Below are positions 47,311 through 58,985 of a DNA stretch of 64,000 bases, piece after piece; positions within the stretch are counted from its first letter, which is position 1, and each line of letters opens with the position of its first letter. The notes below the pieces were generated by a model. It searched no databases. It was not told the origin of the DNA and saw only the letters and a program-made list of their open reading frames with translations. The position numbers were made by a program, and so were the translations under genes. Where the stretch lies: NCBI GenBank assembly GCA_028023455.1, contig JAQFVV010012398.1, forward strand, positions 6,036,682-6,100,681. Reading direction: 5' to 3'. This DNA is from Epiperipatus broadwayi. Taxonomy: Eukaryota > Onychophora > Udeonychophora > Euonychophora > Peripatidae.

Positions 47311-47665
47311 TTTTTTTTTTTATATTGGACTATTTCCATCATCTAATATGTGTTTTGAATGTCTTTAGAAAAGTTTAATTTTTAGTTAAATATTCCAAAT
47401 GCATGAATGCATTTGGAATATTTAACTAAAAATTAAACTTTTCTAAAGACATTCAACACACATATTAGATGAATGCATTTGGAATATTTAACTAAAAATT
47501 AAACTTTTCTAAAGACATTCAACACACATATTAGATGAATGCATTTGGAATATTTAACTAAAAATTAAACTTTTCTAAAGACATTCAACACACATATTAG
47601 ATGATGGAAATAGTCCAATATAAAAATACAGCTAGAACACCATCATCACAAACCTTCAGAAAAAC
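47311..47665 (-). mobile_element. 355-bp retroposed repeat with 13-bp target duplication
   Basis: AGTATTAAATGAT at 47298-47310 and 47666-47678 brackets the insert. On the minus strand it begins TTCTGAAGGTTTGTG, contains a 66-bp unit three times in tandem, then one inverted copy of the unit, and ends in a run of 11 A's before the target repeat. Target duplication plus A-tail indicate LINE-type retroposition of a transcript. The inverted last copy makes its 3' half able to snap back into a long hairpin. Pieces match 9485-9600. Confidence 0.8.
47405..47602. repeat. 66-bp tandem repeat, three copies
   Basis: Units start GAATGCATTTGGAATATTTA at 47405, 47471 and 47537 and are virtually identical. 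A fourth copy lies inverted at about 47331-47404, forming a perfect hairpin with the first unit across GCATGAATGC. Confidence 0.92.
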
Positions 47666-47760
47666 AGTATTAAATGATCTCTGAAAATAAAAGATGTACA
47701 ACAAAATTTTAACTTGATTGGTTTGTTTTTAAAAAAAAGTACATTGCTGGGACATAAACT

Positions 47761-50529
47761 GATTTATCTGCATTTAATATCTTAAAATTAAGTTTCTAAC
47801 AACACATAATGATATTCTATCTCATATACTACTATCTTCACAATTTTATTCTTTCATCTTTTATATACAACAAATCCTATAATTCTGACTGGATAGTTTA
47901 ATATTAGTTTTAAATAACATTGTTTCGTTTTTCTTTCTAATTTAATAAAATCTGACCTCTTTTTTAATGTTGAATAATTTTTGTTTTTCAATTCGTACAA
48001 GAGTGGTGGTAGAAGAGATTAAAAGTCATCTTTAATCAGCTAAGTTTAAGATTGAGAAACATTATAATTTTTTTTTACAATGTTGTTTAATATGTATATT
48101 AGGTAAGCATGATATTACGACTCACGTGTAAATGTTCTTTGTTTATATTTATAATTAAGATAAACAAAAAATGAATTATACTCTCCTAAGTGTAAATATA
48201 TCAAAGGGGCATTCCCTCATACACACGATACTACAAAATTGATTCAGTAAGTATATTAGACCAAATCAGACATCTATGAAAAGAAAAAAAATGTTTCTAC
48301 GTCTTAAACTTAGAAATAATAATCATTAAAATCATCAGCATGCTGAAATATGTTAATGAGTTTATTTGCCATGAAAATAATTTATTAATAACCTTTGCAA
48401 CGAATGAATGCATAGAACACTAATGATTCGCCCACTTCAGCAATTTTGTTAGAATTCAGAAAAAATCAGTGAGAACTCTTCATTAATAAGAAATTTACTT
48501 TTATACGTATTTAAAGCGTGTTTAAGAAAACAAAATCTATAATCTAGTATTTAATTTGAATATAATTAGCTGTCTCGATTAATTTATTTTTAGTATGCCA
48601 CATTGTGTCACTCTATAAAATAAGTATCTTTTTACATACCTAAAAAATAGTAATTACCTCTGTAAATAAATATTTGGAAATATTTACGAGTTTACAACAA
48701 TCCCTTTATTTGAATATCTTTATCTTAAGCTTTGAACTCACCTCTGACAAGATGACTTTATTCATAAAGTAACAGTTGCATAATAGTTATTCTTTTTTAG
48801 TTAATAGACTGGATATTTTTAAATTAAAATTAATACTTAACTGATAAGAATAAAATCAGCATTAATAATGTATAACAATAGTAATTTATTCAATCCTTAT
48901 TTTTTATAACAATTTACTTATTTAATCACTTAAGCTGTAGCCTGAAGTCAATTGTAAAATGTCAACAAAAAATAAAAATAGCTTAAAAATATTTGACTAG
49001 AAGTTTTTAAATATTTAAATTAAAGTAAACTTTTTAAGAAGTCATTTTTAGACAAGAACCAGCTTCATTTGTTACAAAAAATGATATCTATTAATTATAT
49101 GTAGAGAATAAAAAATTTACCTACTTATCTCTAATGTGTCATGCAACCGTCTCACTTTGAACAGGTAATCAGAGTAAGTATAAGTAAATGAAAAGGAACG
49201 TTTTATAATATTTTTGATGAAATCACGTGGTATAATGATCCAATTTTTCTTTAAAAAATCCATTAATTACAATTCAGATACAAAAATGACCTAAATATCA
49301 TTTGAATATATTTTTCAAAAATAGAGCAATGATAATAAACATTATTCAAATTCCCTACTGTAATTATATACTCTTTCACACATGCATACAGATGAGCGCG
49401 CACACGCTTAAACTATTGACTTTTAAAGCTATGTGTTAATTTTTCAGAAATTTAGTTAGCCAATGGCCATATTATTGGCTGATTATCAAATAAAATAAAC
49501 TAAGATCGTAGACTACTGTATTTCCAAAATGTCCTTTCAATGTGTATTGTTTATTATAATGGGGGGGGGGGCATATTTTATTTAGGAGATTGTCTCATCC
49601 TATGCAGCGGAATGAATGAAAAGTTCAAACTCTTCATCTCTTTTTTTAAAATTAAATCAATTTTTATTTGATAAAAACTATTTACAGAGTTACATTGTAT
49701 ATATTAAAAGATCTATATAATATACTATAGTACATAATAAAATTCAATATTTATCAAACTTTTCATTTATTGAAAAAGAAAAACAATTGAACAAAGATTA
49801 AAGAAAGGATACCAAAGAAAGATAATTGCAATATAATATTTCAAACATTGATTATATTTTTAAAAATACTCTATACTTACAGGATATATTAATTTTAAAA
49901 AAACTAATACTTAAGTCGCATGGTATCTTGAATAAAACCAAATTCCTAATACCTGCAAAAATATCTGCTTGTGCATAAATTTAGTTTCAATATGTGTGTA
50001 ATTTTTTATTAGAAAAAATGTTTTGTAAATGTGATACATGGGATTAAATACCAGATACTTTTTTATGAACAACAATGTAAAAAGAATGAAGAGGGTGATT
50101 GTAACACAGAAAAAAAGATCTCAGTATGCTATCAATTAGGTTAGTTATCATCTGCATATGTGAGTAATGTCAGTGATAAGAATGTTAATGCATTAATTAA
50201 TATTAATAACATTTATTTGAAATAATAGTTTTGGGATCTGCAAGTAAGCTTTTTAACAACTCATAAATTAACTACTACAAATCCTTTGATTAGAAAAATG
50301 TATCACTGAAGAGAAGAAACAAATAAATCAAACACACCATTATCCCAACTAGCAAAGACAATTGTTTCATCAAAACTCATTGTAAAGCAAGAAGTCTGTA
50401 TAAAAAGCAAGGGGTTATAATGTTTTTCTATGGAGAAAAAAATAGCTCATTCCTGCAGATAAAAAAATAACAAATTGTATTAACAAACAACTTAATTTAG
50501 TATTTATTTCATACATTTTTGTTGGTGCA
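47761..50529. other. AT-rich stretch, no gene seen
   Basis: No recognisable gene. A run of 11 G at 49561-49571 is the only compositional oddity. Confidence 0.5.
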
Positions 50530-50531
50530 GT

Positions 50532-50565
50532 AGTTGTTGTTGTCATTATTATTATTATTATTATT
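50532..50565. repeat. (GTT)n(ATT)n microsatellite
   Basis: The short triplet tract at the left edge of the inverted repeat, counterpart of 63802-63885. Confidence 0.9.
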
Positions 50566-52377
50566 AGGTAGTTATGATTTACGCCACATGTGGCCACGGG
50601 GTGATGCTGCAGTACCATCAACAACTGGTATGAAGCCTACAAGTGATAAATAAAAATTTCAAAAATAGCTGAAATTGTCGATGGAAAAAAAATATTAAAA
50701 AATCACACTAAAATCGTCGATGGAAAAAAAAAAAAATTAAAAAAGCACACTAAAATCATTGATGGAAAAAAAACACTAAAATCGTAAAAAAAAATGCCCG
50801 AGGCAATCAAACAAATATATCAAAAGTACAAATTATAAACAAAAAATATTAAAAAATGGAAAAAAAGCACTCAAATCTTAAAAAACAAATGCACAAGACA
50901 AACAAACAAATACATCGAACGTACAAATTATAAAAAAAAAAAAAGAAAATACCATAAAATTCAAATTAAAAAAAAACAGATATCGGTGAAAATATGACCC
51001 CCCCCTCAAATCAACAATTCGTCACTTCTGAGGCAATGTATATCAAACAAATACATTGAAAATAAAACAAAAGCACAACAAAGTGCCATAAAATTCAAAT
51101 TAAAAAAACAGAAATGGTTGAAAATAGAAAACAAACAACAAATAGACAAATTGAAATGACTAAATCAAATGAACAATGGAGGAATGTGGGAAAATCAAAA
51201 TGGACCAATTGAAATGACTAAATCACACAAATCATCAATGGAAACAAAAATAAATAAAAAAAATCACCTCAAATCATCGATGGAACAATAAATAATAAAA
51301 TCCCCTCAAATCATTGATGGAAAAATAAAAAAAAGCCCTGAAACAAGGCAAACGTACAAATGACACCCCCCAATAAAGAATTTCTAACAAAAGTAGTTGA
51401 AACGGACAAATTGAAATGACTAAATCACACAAATCCTTCTAATAAAAAAAATCAAGAAAAAGGCCATGAAATTCGAATTAGAGCAAAAATAGTAAAACTA
51501 TAATGTAAATGTCTAAAAAAGTAAAGAACCTCACTTACTTACTGATAATGGAGAATGAAGTAGTTTTCAAAAAATATATACTAAATTTTATCAGTTTAAA
51601 TAAAGAAATAAAAGACTTTCTAAAAAGCAATAAGGATATTATGCCAGAGAGGTTCTAATTGTCTCCCAAAACTTTGTCAAATTAATTTTTTCTCTGCTTT
51701 CAAATTATGAAAAAGCATCAAAAATAAGTACTTTTCAAAAAGATTCTAAAGCATTAATTAATATATATTAAAAGGCAATAATAAATGTACACGGGAACTT
51801 ATATTTATCAAATTAATTATATTCTGCTTTCAAATTATGGAAAAGCATTTAAATATTTTACCCTTAGAGACCTGAACGGCCATTTTGAATTCACAGAAAA
51901 AATTACAGGACATACAATTTTAAATGAAATGTCTAATTTATTACAATAAATAACAAATATATATACATTTTTAGAAAGTGCAAATATGAAAGAATGTAAT
52001 GAAGCTGATAAAATAGTCATTACCACAAAAAAATAATTAAAGAAAGGAGATTTTTCACATTTTTAAATATCTTTATTTTTACATTGGTTCACAAACTCTC
52101 AATTTTGAAAGATATAGCCTAAAATGACAATTTCATAGACAGCTTCATCACATTCATCATAAAATGCAGAAAAAAATAATATATAACATGACCTACCTGA
52201 GTTACAGATTGTTGGTGTAATGTGGCAAAAGGTGACCATTTCAATTTCTTTTTTCTGCTTGACACTCTGTATGTTCTATTTTTGCAAGCAGTTGTTTTTC
52301 TAGGACCTCTATGCGGGATATCTATTAGAAATGCAAGGTTTTAGTGAGGATCAAAAAAAAATAACAGTAATAACTTT

Positions 52378-52870
52378 AGTAAATTCTAAGTTATGGGGGT
52401 AAAAAATAATGACTATATTATTGAAAAATCAGGGGTGGGGTGAGATAAATTATGCATTATTTCATGGCAGATCATAATTGCCAAATATGCAAATAAATAA
52501 TTTAAAAATTTGTTTCTAAAATAAAATGAATAACAACATAGTAAATTCTAAGTTATGGGGGTAAAAAATAATGACTATATAATTGAAAAATCAGGGTTGG
52601 GGCGAGATAAATTATGCATTATTTCATGGCAGATCATAATTGCCAAATATGCAAATAAATAATTTAAAAATTTGTTTCTAAAATAAAATGAATAACAACA
52701 TAGTAAATTCTAAGTTATGGGGGTAAAAAATAATGTCTATATTATTGAAAAATCAGGGGTGGGGTGAGATAAATTATGCATTATTTCATGGCAGATCATA
52801 ATTGCCAAATATGCAAATAAATAATTTAAAAATTTGTTTTTAAAATAAAATGAATAACAACATAGTAAAT
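52378..52870. repeat. 162-bp tandem repeat, three copies, in piggyBac
   Basis: AAATTCTAAGTTATGGGGGT begins at 52381, 52543 and 52705, so the period is exactly 162 bp. Copies differ at only a few bases. It sits in the non-coding 3' half of the element. Confidence 0.93.
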
Positions 52871-52924
52871 AAAATAAAATAAATAATCAAAAGGAATTAC
52901 AAGCAATTATTATATATGAGTGGG

Positions 52925-53484
52925 AGATGATGATGACTGTTGATTCAGCATTGTGAGGTATTTATTTTTTTCACCTTGTTAGTTTCACAGAACAGAGTGG
53001 ATAGTTTGAAGACAGTTTGCAAATTGTTGAAAATATAAATGCATGAGCAAAATCAATTTCAAAATAAGTGATGATGATGATGTGGAGCAACTGGTGATGA
53101 TACATACATGGATGATGATGACTGTTGATTCAGCATTGTGAGGTATTTATTTTTTTCACCTTGTTAGTTTCACAGAACAGAGTGGATAGTTTGAAGACAG
53201 TTTGCAAATTGTTGAAAATATAAATGCATGAGCAAAATCAATTTCAAAATAACTGATGATGATGATGTGGAGCAACTGGTGATGATACATACATAGATGA
53301 TGATGACTGTTGATTCAGCATTGTGAGGTATTTATTTTTTTCACCTTGTTAGTTTCACAGAACAGAGTGGATAGTTTGAAGACAGTTTGCAAATTGTTGA
53401 AAATATAAATGCATGAGCAAAATCAATTTCAAAATAACTGATGATGATGATGATGTGGAGCAACTAGTGATGATACATACATAA
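52925..53484. repeat. About 186-bp tandem repeat, three copies, in piggyBac
   Basis: GATGATGATGACTGTTGATT begins at 52925, 53111 and 53296 (periods 186 and 185). The last copy has one extra GAT triplet near its end. Confidence 0.93.
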
Positions 53485-53553
53485 AAGTGCAGTGTGACTA
53501 CAAATCTAACTAGTGATGATACATACATAAAAGTGCAGTGTGACTACAAATCT
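53462..53553. repeat. 46-bp tandem duplication in piggyBac
   Basis: AACTAGTGATGATACATACA and the following bases to AAATCT occur twice, at 53462-53507 and 53508-53553, without change. Confidence 0.85.
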
Positions 53554-53883
53554 GCAACAAATGAATATATAATCTTACTATAATCATACAATAAATGTAC
53601 AATAATATAAATAAAATCACAATATATTTTACCTAATGGAGAACCAAGTGGAGATATGGTTTTTTGTCAACACATAAAGCAGGGTGGCTTGAATTGGAAG
53701 AGCTGAATCATGTGACTACAAAATTACAACAAAATATATAGTTACTATAATCATCAAAATAATAAACAGCAATATAAATAAAATCATGTTATATCTTACC
53801 TATGAGAAAACCAGAAATGATGTGATTATGATTATGATCCTGTATGTGTGCCATAGGTGTTGCAGCTGTATAGGATAGAAGAT

Positions 53884-55671
53884 TTATGTAGGCACTGAAC
53901 TTATGCTGCTTCTGACATGGTAAGCAGCAAAGCAGCCTTTATCTTTACTCTTACACAGGGGAATGCAGCCACATTCCACGCAGCCAAAGTAAGATTCATG
54001 TCTAAGTTTGTTTTTCAGACACACAGCGCATCTTCTTCTGTTAGGCTGGTTATGACTGCGCAGATCAGCAATTTTATGGCACTCAGGCGAAAGAGATGGA
54101 AGATGGAGAATGATTGCAGGCTTCAGCTTTCTGGTTGTGAAGTCATCCATAAGGCTGGATGATAAAGCTATTCTATAATCCAAGTGTGATATAGGCCGCA
54201 TTTGCTTTTGGGCCATGTATAGTTTGTATATAATGTAGGAATTAGTGATAGCTGTATCAAAACAATGCCAGAATAAGCGCATAGGCCAACGTTTAGACTT
54301 CCTATCCCAGCCATATACAGTTTGCCTCTGGTTAGCTAAATCAACCCCACCCATGAAGCAGTTGTATTTTCTGACAGCATTGGGACATGGATATTTATGA
54401 CGTGTACCATCCTTGTGTTTTCTAGTAGCAGTACCACTTGTAGCTGGTGGATAAGCATTGTTGAGCATAAGAATTGCCTTCTTATCCATCCACACTACAA
54501 ACTCAATACCACTGTCAGATACAGAAGTGAAGTCTCCTCTCTCCATATCTTTAGCATTTTTTGCTTTTTCACGGATGCTATCTGGAATCCTCTTCCTATT
54601 AGTGTTCAGTGTGCCACATACAGTAACTTTACTAGGAGACGGCTTTTCTGCTAATTGAACACTAGTAAAGAATCTGTCACAAAAAACAACATGATTCTGT
54701 TTAGCTAAATGTGGCAAAACCACTGACAGCACTGCTCGTGTTCCCAGATTTAGGCTCGCATCTGCAGTTGCATCTTTGCCTGTATACAACTCCATATGGT
54801 ACACATATCCATTATGGCTGTCTGCACAGACCCACCATTTGAAACCTCGCTTTACCGGTTTGGAGGAATCATACTGTTTCATCGCGTTACGACCCTTGAA
54901 TTTGGTAATTGCTTCGTCAACTGCTACTTCTTGGTGCATCTGGTATGCAGCCTTGAAGTTAACATTACAGCGATCTATAATTGGCCTTATTTTATAAATC
55001 CTATCATGCTCTTTACTAGTAATTGGGGGCATGGTTTTATTATTATTGAAATGTAAATTATTTAGAATACCAAAAAATCGATCTCGGGTCATAACTCTGG
55101 CAAGTACCGCTTGATGCAAATATTCATTTGTAGACCAAATAAATTTTAGTTTAGGTATGCGTGATATAGTACAAACATGAATAACCATACCAAAAAATGC
55201 ATTTAACTCATCGGGTGACAGATCAACCCAATTCGATAATGCCTTCCACTCTGAAGCATATCTATTGCTTTCAGTGCAAATGTGGTCATACATTTTCTTG
55301 TCAAAAAATAAATGAAATAGATTAGGAATTGTATACTCATGGGTAATGGGGAAATTTAGCCCTGGAGACTTAGTGAAAGTTCCTATTGGCACGCATGGTT
55401 CACTATCCTGAAATGTAACTGGATCAGGCCGAGATGAAGGTCCGGGCGTTGGGCTAGTTGCCACCCTTCTAGATGACTTCACTGCACCTCTCTTCCTTTT
55501 CCTTGAAACCACAGCCGCTCGATCATTTGAATAATTATCTGATGAGTCACTGTAATCCACAGAAGAAGAAGATGATGATGAAGCCTCCGAATCAAATACA
55601 TCTTCAATGGGAAAATCTTCGTCATAATCAGAATCATAATCACAATCACGTTCAGCGGCAAAAAAAGACAT
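53884..55671 (-). CDS. piggyBac transposase, intact
   Basis: A 595-residue frame without lesion, ATG at 55671. Residues 1-90 are acidic and Ser-rich with a basic RKRKRG cluster (57-62), a likely nuclear signal. The DDE_Tnp_1_7-type core spans about 110-500. The three catalytic aspartates are seen as VDEAITKFKGR (Asp252), FCDRFFTS (Asp332) and GGVDLANQ (Asp444). The C-terminal cysteine-rich domain (548-585: C548, C551, H558, C564, C567, C573, C580, H585) binds the terminal repeats in this family. Length and motifs are full. The protein excises and inserts the element at TTAA without a footprint. The intact frame amid dead retroelements suggests recent arrival or continued activity. Codon composition is clearly less AT-biased than its flanks. 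It lies inside matching TIRs, so domestication is less likely. Confidence 0.96.
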   Translation of the reverse strand: MSFFAAERDCDYDSDYDEDFPIEDVFDSEASSSSSSSVDYSDSSDNYSNDRAAVVSRKRKRGAVKSSRRVATSPTPGPSSRPDPVTFQDSEPCVPIGTFTKSPGLNFPITHEYTIPNLFHLFFDKKMYDHICTESNRYASEWKALSNWVDLSPDELNAFFGMVIHVCTISRIPKLKFIWSTNEYLHQAVLARVMTRDRFFGILNNLHFNNNKTMPPITSKEHDRIYKIRPIIDRCNVNFKAAYQMHQEVAVDEAITKFKGRNAMKQYDSSKPVKRGFKWWVCADSHNGYVYHMELYTGKDATADASLNLGTRAVLSVVLPHLAKQNHVVFCDRFFTSVQLAEKPSPSKVTVCGTLNTNRKRIPDSIREKAKNAKDMERGDFTSVSDSGIEFVVWMDKKAILMLNNAYPPATSGTATRKHKDGTRHKYPCPNAVRKYNCFMGGVDLANQRQTVYGWDRKSKRWPMRLFWHCFDTAITNSYIIYKLYMAQKQMRPISHLDYRIALSSSLMDDFTTRKLKPAIILHLPSLSPECHKIADLRSHNQPNRRRCAVCLKNKLRHESYFGCVECGCIPLCKSKDKGCFAAYHVRSSISSVPT

Positions 55672-55936
55672 AATCTCCGTAAAAAATTTTATACGTTGAT
55701 AAAATCTACAAAAAAAAAAAAAATTATAAAATTTTAATAATGTACTTTACAAAAATTGCTATAAAAAATCTAATTTTCATCGCACAGAAAAAATTCTTAC
55801 ACATGCTTAAAGAAAATAAAATGGCGAAGAGAAAAAAAAATACCCGTCAGCGTGACGTATACAATTGGCACGCTATTGCGGCCGAAAGTGCAAACTTTTT
55901 TTTAAGCGTAAATAAGCGGTTTTCGGTCTCAAAGGG
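55672..55936 (-). promoter_or_regulatory. piggyBac 5' region, probable transposase promoter
   Basis: The 265 bp between the right TIR and the transposase ATG must hold the promoter if the gene is expressed from the element. It is AT-rich; no specific TATA position can be assigned with confidence. Confidence 0.35.
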
Positions 55937-56349
55937 TTAAAAATAGATTTAAAGAAATCTTAAAAAAAATTCGTACCCAATCTTTTTCAAGGCTGACTTG
56001 TAGCACGTGTTTTCAGTCTTCTTGCAGGAGCCTGTAAGTAATAACATTGAAATTTTCCTGCCTCATGGAGAAGCTTTTTTTCAAACAGATTTCATTTAGC
56101 ACACTTAAGTAATAACAACAGATTTAGTAATGGTCCTTATTTGGTTTAAAAAAATAAAACAAAGATAGTACAAATTAGCCAGCAGACTTTTTTACAGAAT
56201 TAAATCCGTACATATTTATCAATTAAAGATTTAAAAAGAGAATCTATTTACAGTTCTATACATTACACATCACAGTTTAGTTCCACAAAAAAAAAATAGA
56301 CAAAAAGAAAGTTGAAATTTTTAGACTTCGATGCAAAATTATTGGTAGT

Positions 56350-56770
56350 AACAAATTAACAAAAAATAAAAATAATCTCAACAACTTCTATTTGTAGCAG
56401 TACAAATTATTAAATATGTCATAATAAAAATAAACAGATATTTTAAGGCTCGCTAAAATAATTTTATGTATTTGCGTTATATATATTAAGGCTCGCTAAA
56501 ATAATTTTACGTATTTGCGTTATATATATCAATAGCCTTAAAATATCTATTTATTTTTAGTATGACATATTTAATAGTAATATTAGTAAAAATTTGAGTA
56601 TTCATTTATAATTTATCTTTAAAGCGCATATGCATTGGCTTAATCACTAATATTACTATTACATAAAAAACATAGCGCTATATAAAATAATTTCTCATTA
56701 TGACATTTAATAATTTGTACTGCTACAAATAGAAGTTGTTGAGATTATTTTTATTTTTTGTTTAGTTAAT
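56350..56770. repeat. Hairpin-forming centre of the inverted repeat
   Basis: AATAATCTCAACAACTTCTA and neighbours (56352-56425) recur as the inverse complement at about 56692-56767. Inside lies a tandem pair of about 55 bp (AAGGCTCGCTAAAATAATTT, from about 56443 and 56489) whose flank is inverted again at 56531-56580. This marks the original axis region of the large inverted repeat before the LTR element entered. Confidence 0.75.
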
Positions 56771-56791
56771 TTTAAGGCTATTCATATATAT

Positions 56792-58985
56792 TGTAACGAT
56801 CCGGAGAAAGTGACTTACGTAATCTGCACTACGGGGCGCCATCTAGGCATTTGAACCTAGAAAAATGTATAAAGTAGGCAGATACATAAGAAAAAAAAAT
56901 TTTTTATTTTTATTTTGATTCCGGTCGTTAGCCCATGTCACTAGCTCAGTGGAATAGCAGAGATTAAATAATATAATATCTTATCCAATTATATTTCAAT
57001 ATTAAATAATAAATAAAATAAGCCACTGCCAGTATTTAGCATACAAACATTTATTTATGCACATATATATAAGATTTAAAATTATTTTATTATTAGTTTT
57101 ACATTTTAACATTATTTTTAACATTCTTTGATTTTAATTTACATTTTAATTTCTATTATATTATAAGTTTACATTTTAATTAAGTTCGCACAGATGGGAT
57201 TATAAAAGCTTGTTATAATAAGTTGCTATAGATCGGTTACATAGATTACACGGTTAAAAACATTCCAAAGTAAACATAAGCGATCAAAATATAAAATTAT
57301 TGATTACTGACAATTGCGGAGGGAAATTTATATGTAACCCAATAGTATTCACCATAAGATACTTGCATTGTCACCAATAACTTAAAAGACATCCGAATAA
57401 ATACATTTTAGATACTCACCGTAAGGTATCATTATTTATCGAATGTCTATATATTTTGATCAAATATGAAAACGCAAAACATAGTTAACCGATAAACAAT
57501 CCATGCAAGCATCTATAAACAACTTAAATTTAATGCATTTTTATTTAGGATCGAGCATGAATACTACATAGATTTGCATTGAAATTAAAATATTCTATCC
57601 CTATTTAACCTTAGGCTAAAATTTGTAGTCAAACTGGCATCAATTCATCTGATATATCGATGTATTCAATGTAATAAAATACGACAGCACAAAAGGTTAA
57701 AAGAAGAAATTGCCTCTTATGAGATAGGAATATTACATCTATCTCTAAAGAAGAGCAATAAAACAAAAAACTCCATAGAAAGGAACTGCGGTATCCGACT
57801 TATAATTCCTTCCATAGGCAAACGGAAGTGTGCGGCGTATGAAGCGATTCTGCCCGTGGCGAATCAATATTACATCTACTAATCACACCAATATATCCAA
57901 TCCATTGACCCAATTTAACCACGAAACAAATAACCTAAGATTACCCTCCCCTAATATAACTTTACAAATCTATACAGCCATTCACGCCCGACTTAAGTTT
58001 AACATTTATATAATTTAACTTAACGGAAAACAAAAATCATAATAAAACTTAAAGAACAAAAAATAAATAAATGGAAATGATTTTACAAAATAAATACATT
58101 AAATAAAATTATAACTAATTAATAAATAGTATCGGTCAGATAGAATAATATTGCAATTATTTAAATCTGGAAAGTTTTTAATTTACTGTTCATAAATTTT
58201 AAAGTTCTTACGGTTATTTAAATAGTTCATCTTCATATATTCCTTGCCGTTTGAACGTGAATTCCCACGTCGTCCGAAGATTGGTATCCTGTTGGCCGAT
58301 TTATTTATCCATCCGGAGATTTTTTTAGTGTAGTTGGTCCTCAATGTAGAAACGATGGTTCATTTTTCTTCCTTTCTTAGCAGAACTGAAGGGATTGAAG
58401 CTGTGCGTCTTTTTCAATCCCCTCAGCACTAACACCTAGCTGTTACATCGTAATAATCATCAATAACTAGTCACTAATTAATAATTTCCAAATTTTCCTT
58501 TTATACGTATTCGAAGGATTGACTTAACATTACGTCATCAATGAGATGATCCTTTTCGTTGAGGTCCGATTTCCAAATGGATTTATTTCATTTGCTGAAA
58601 GTTTCTATTGTTTTCTTATCTGACCGGTGTTTTTACATTTAAATGCCAAGGCTGGTTTACATTTAACTAATTAACAATCATTTCCATTTCTGATTAATTA
58701 ACCTGTTTTCCAAATCAAAAATATGTTTAAAGATAAATTTAAAGATATAATTTTATCTCCAAATCTTTTTAAAATTTAGTTTTAAAATACTTTTTCTTTA
58801 ATAAATTTTTATTTTAATAATTTTTCATTATCTGTGCGATTTAATATATGAGTTTAAGATGATATTTAATTTCAATTTTTAATTCTTAAAGAAAATTTTT
58901 AAATGCGAACTTTTTAATTTACTTTCATGTTTAATAAATAAAAAATAAAAAAACAACAATGTAACGAACGTCTGTGCTCGTTACA
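56792..58985 (-). repeat. LTR of the non-autonomous element, left copy
   Basis: The 3' LTR if the element reads on the minus strand. It contains GGGGCGCCATCTAGGCATTT near one end and a 26-bp hairpin TGTAACGAACG...CTCGTTACA at the other. A 62-codon frame in it (57830-58018) also occurs in the other LTR and is probably incidental. Confidence 0.9.

Larger units (their letters stand above)
46660..47760 (-). pseudogene. Tx1/L1-like LINE ORF2, C-terminal remnant
   Basis: On the minus strand two open blocks (47342-47055 and 46933-46685), joined by a readable but shifted segment, give the RT C-terminal region followed by CSFCHQSEETIHHFF-IQC. This has the same CX2CX8HX4C-type zinc motif as the LINE at 2.3-7.5 kb (CIFCKKRKETFTHLLEEC). 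A T-run shift lies inside the motif. The coding sense resumes beyond 47678 (up to about 47760), because a 355-bp repeat has been inserted at 47311-47665 within the codons for RSFNT. It represents a different, older copy or a sister family of the 2.3-kb LINE. Confidence 0.65.
51861..55936 (-). mobile_element. piggyBac-family DNA transposon, 4.08 kb
   Basis: Terminal inverted repeats start CCCTTAGAGACCTGAACGG at 51861 and, on the other strand, CCCTTTGAGACCGAAAACCG at 55936. TTAA follows the right end (55937-55940); the left side reads TTTA because of a single A lost from the target duplication, as shown by the empty site on the right arm (ATATTTTAAAAATAG at about 62516). It carries an intact transposase on the minus strand (53884-55671). 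The other 2 kb are non-coding and contain three tandem-repeat blocks, large for this family, whose elements are commonly 2.5-3.5 kb. Confidence 0.92.
50530..56529. repeat. Left arm of the large inverted repeat (interrupted by piggyBac)
   Basis: Excluding 51861-55936, this arm is the inverse complement of 61924-63893 with moderate divergence. Outer part: (GTT)n(ATT)n microsatellite, then TAGGTAGTTATGATTTACGCC and a GGCCAC...GGGGTGA block, then AT-rich DNA with short degenerate units of TCGATGGAAAA (50680-51330) and two short C-runs (50998, 51366). Inner part: 51500-51860 and 55941-56529. Matching pairs include GGCTCCTGCAAGAAGACTG on the right arm and its complement at about 56015. No ORF of its own. 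Confidence 0.9.

Noticed and set aside
50640-51500. Spaced short repeats of TCGATGG-A-run, considered as a CRISPR-like array
   Set aside because: Units and spacing are irregular and degenerate, the context is eukaryotic, and the same block is mirrored in the right arm.
54397-55673. Several frames on the plus strand opposite the piggyBac transposase
   Set aside because: Shadows of the intact minus-strand coding sequence.
57830-58018. 62-codon frame repeated identically at 60769-60957
   Set aside because: Both copies lie at the same place in the two LTRs, so identity reflects LTR duplication. No domain, short, AT-biased; no reason to call a gene.
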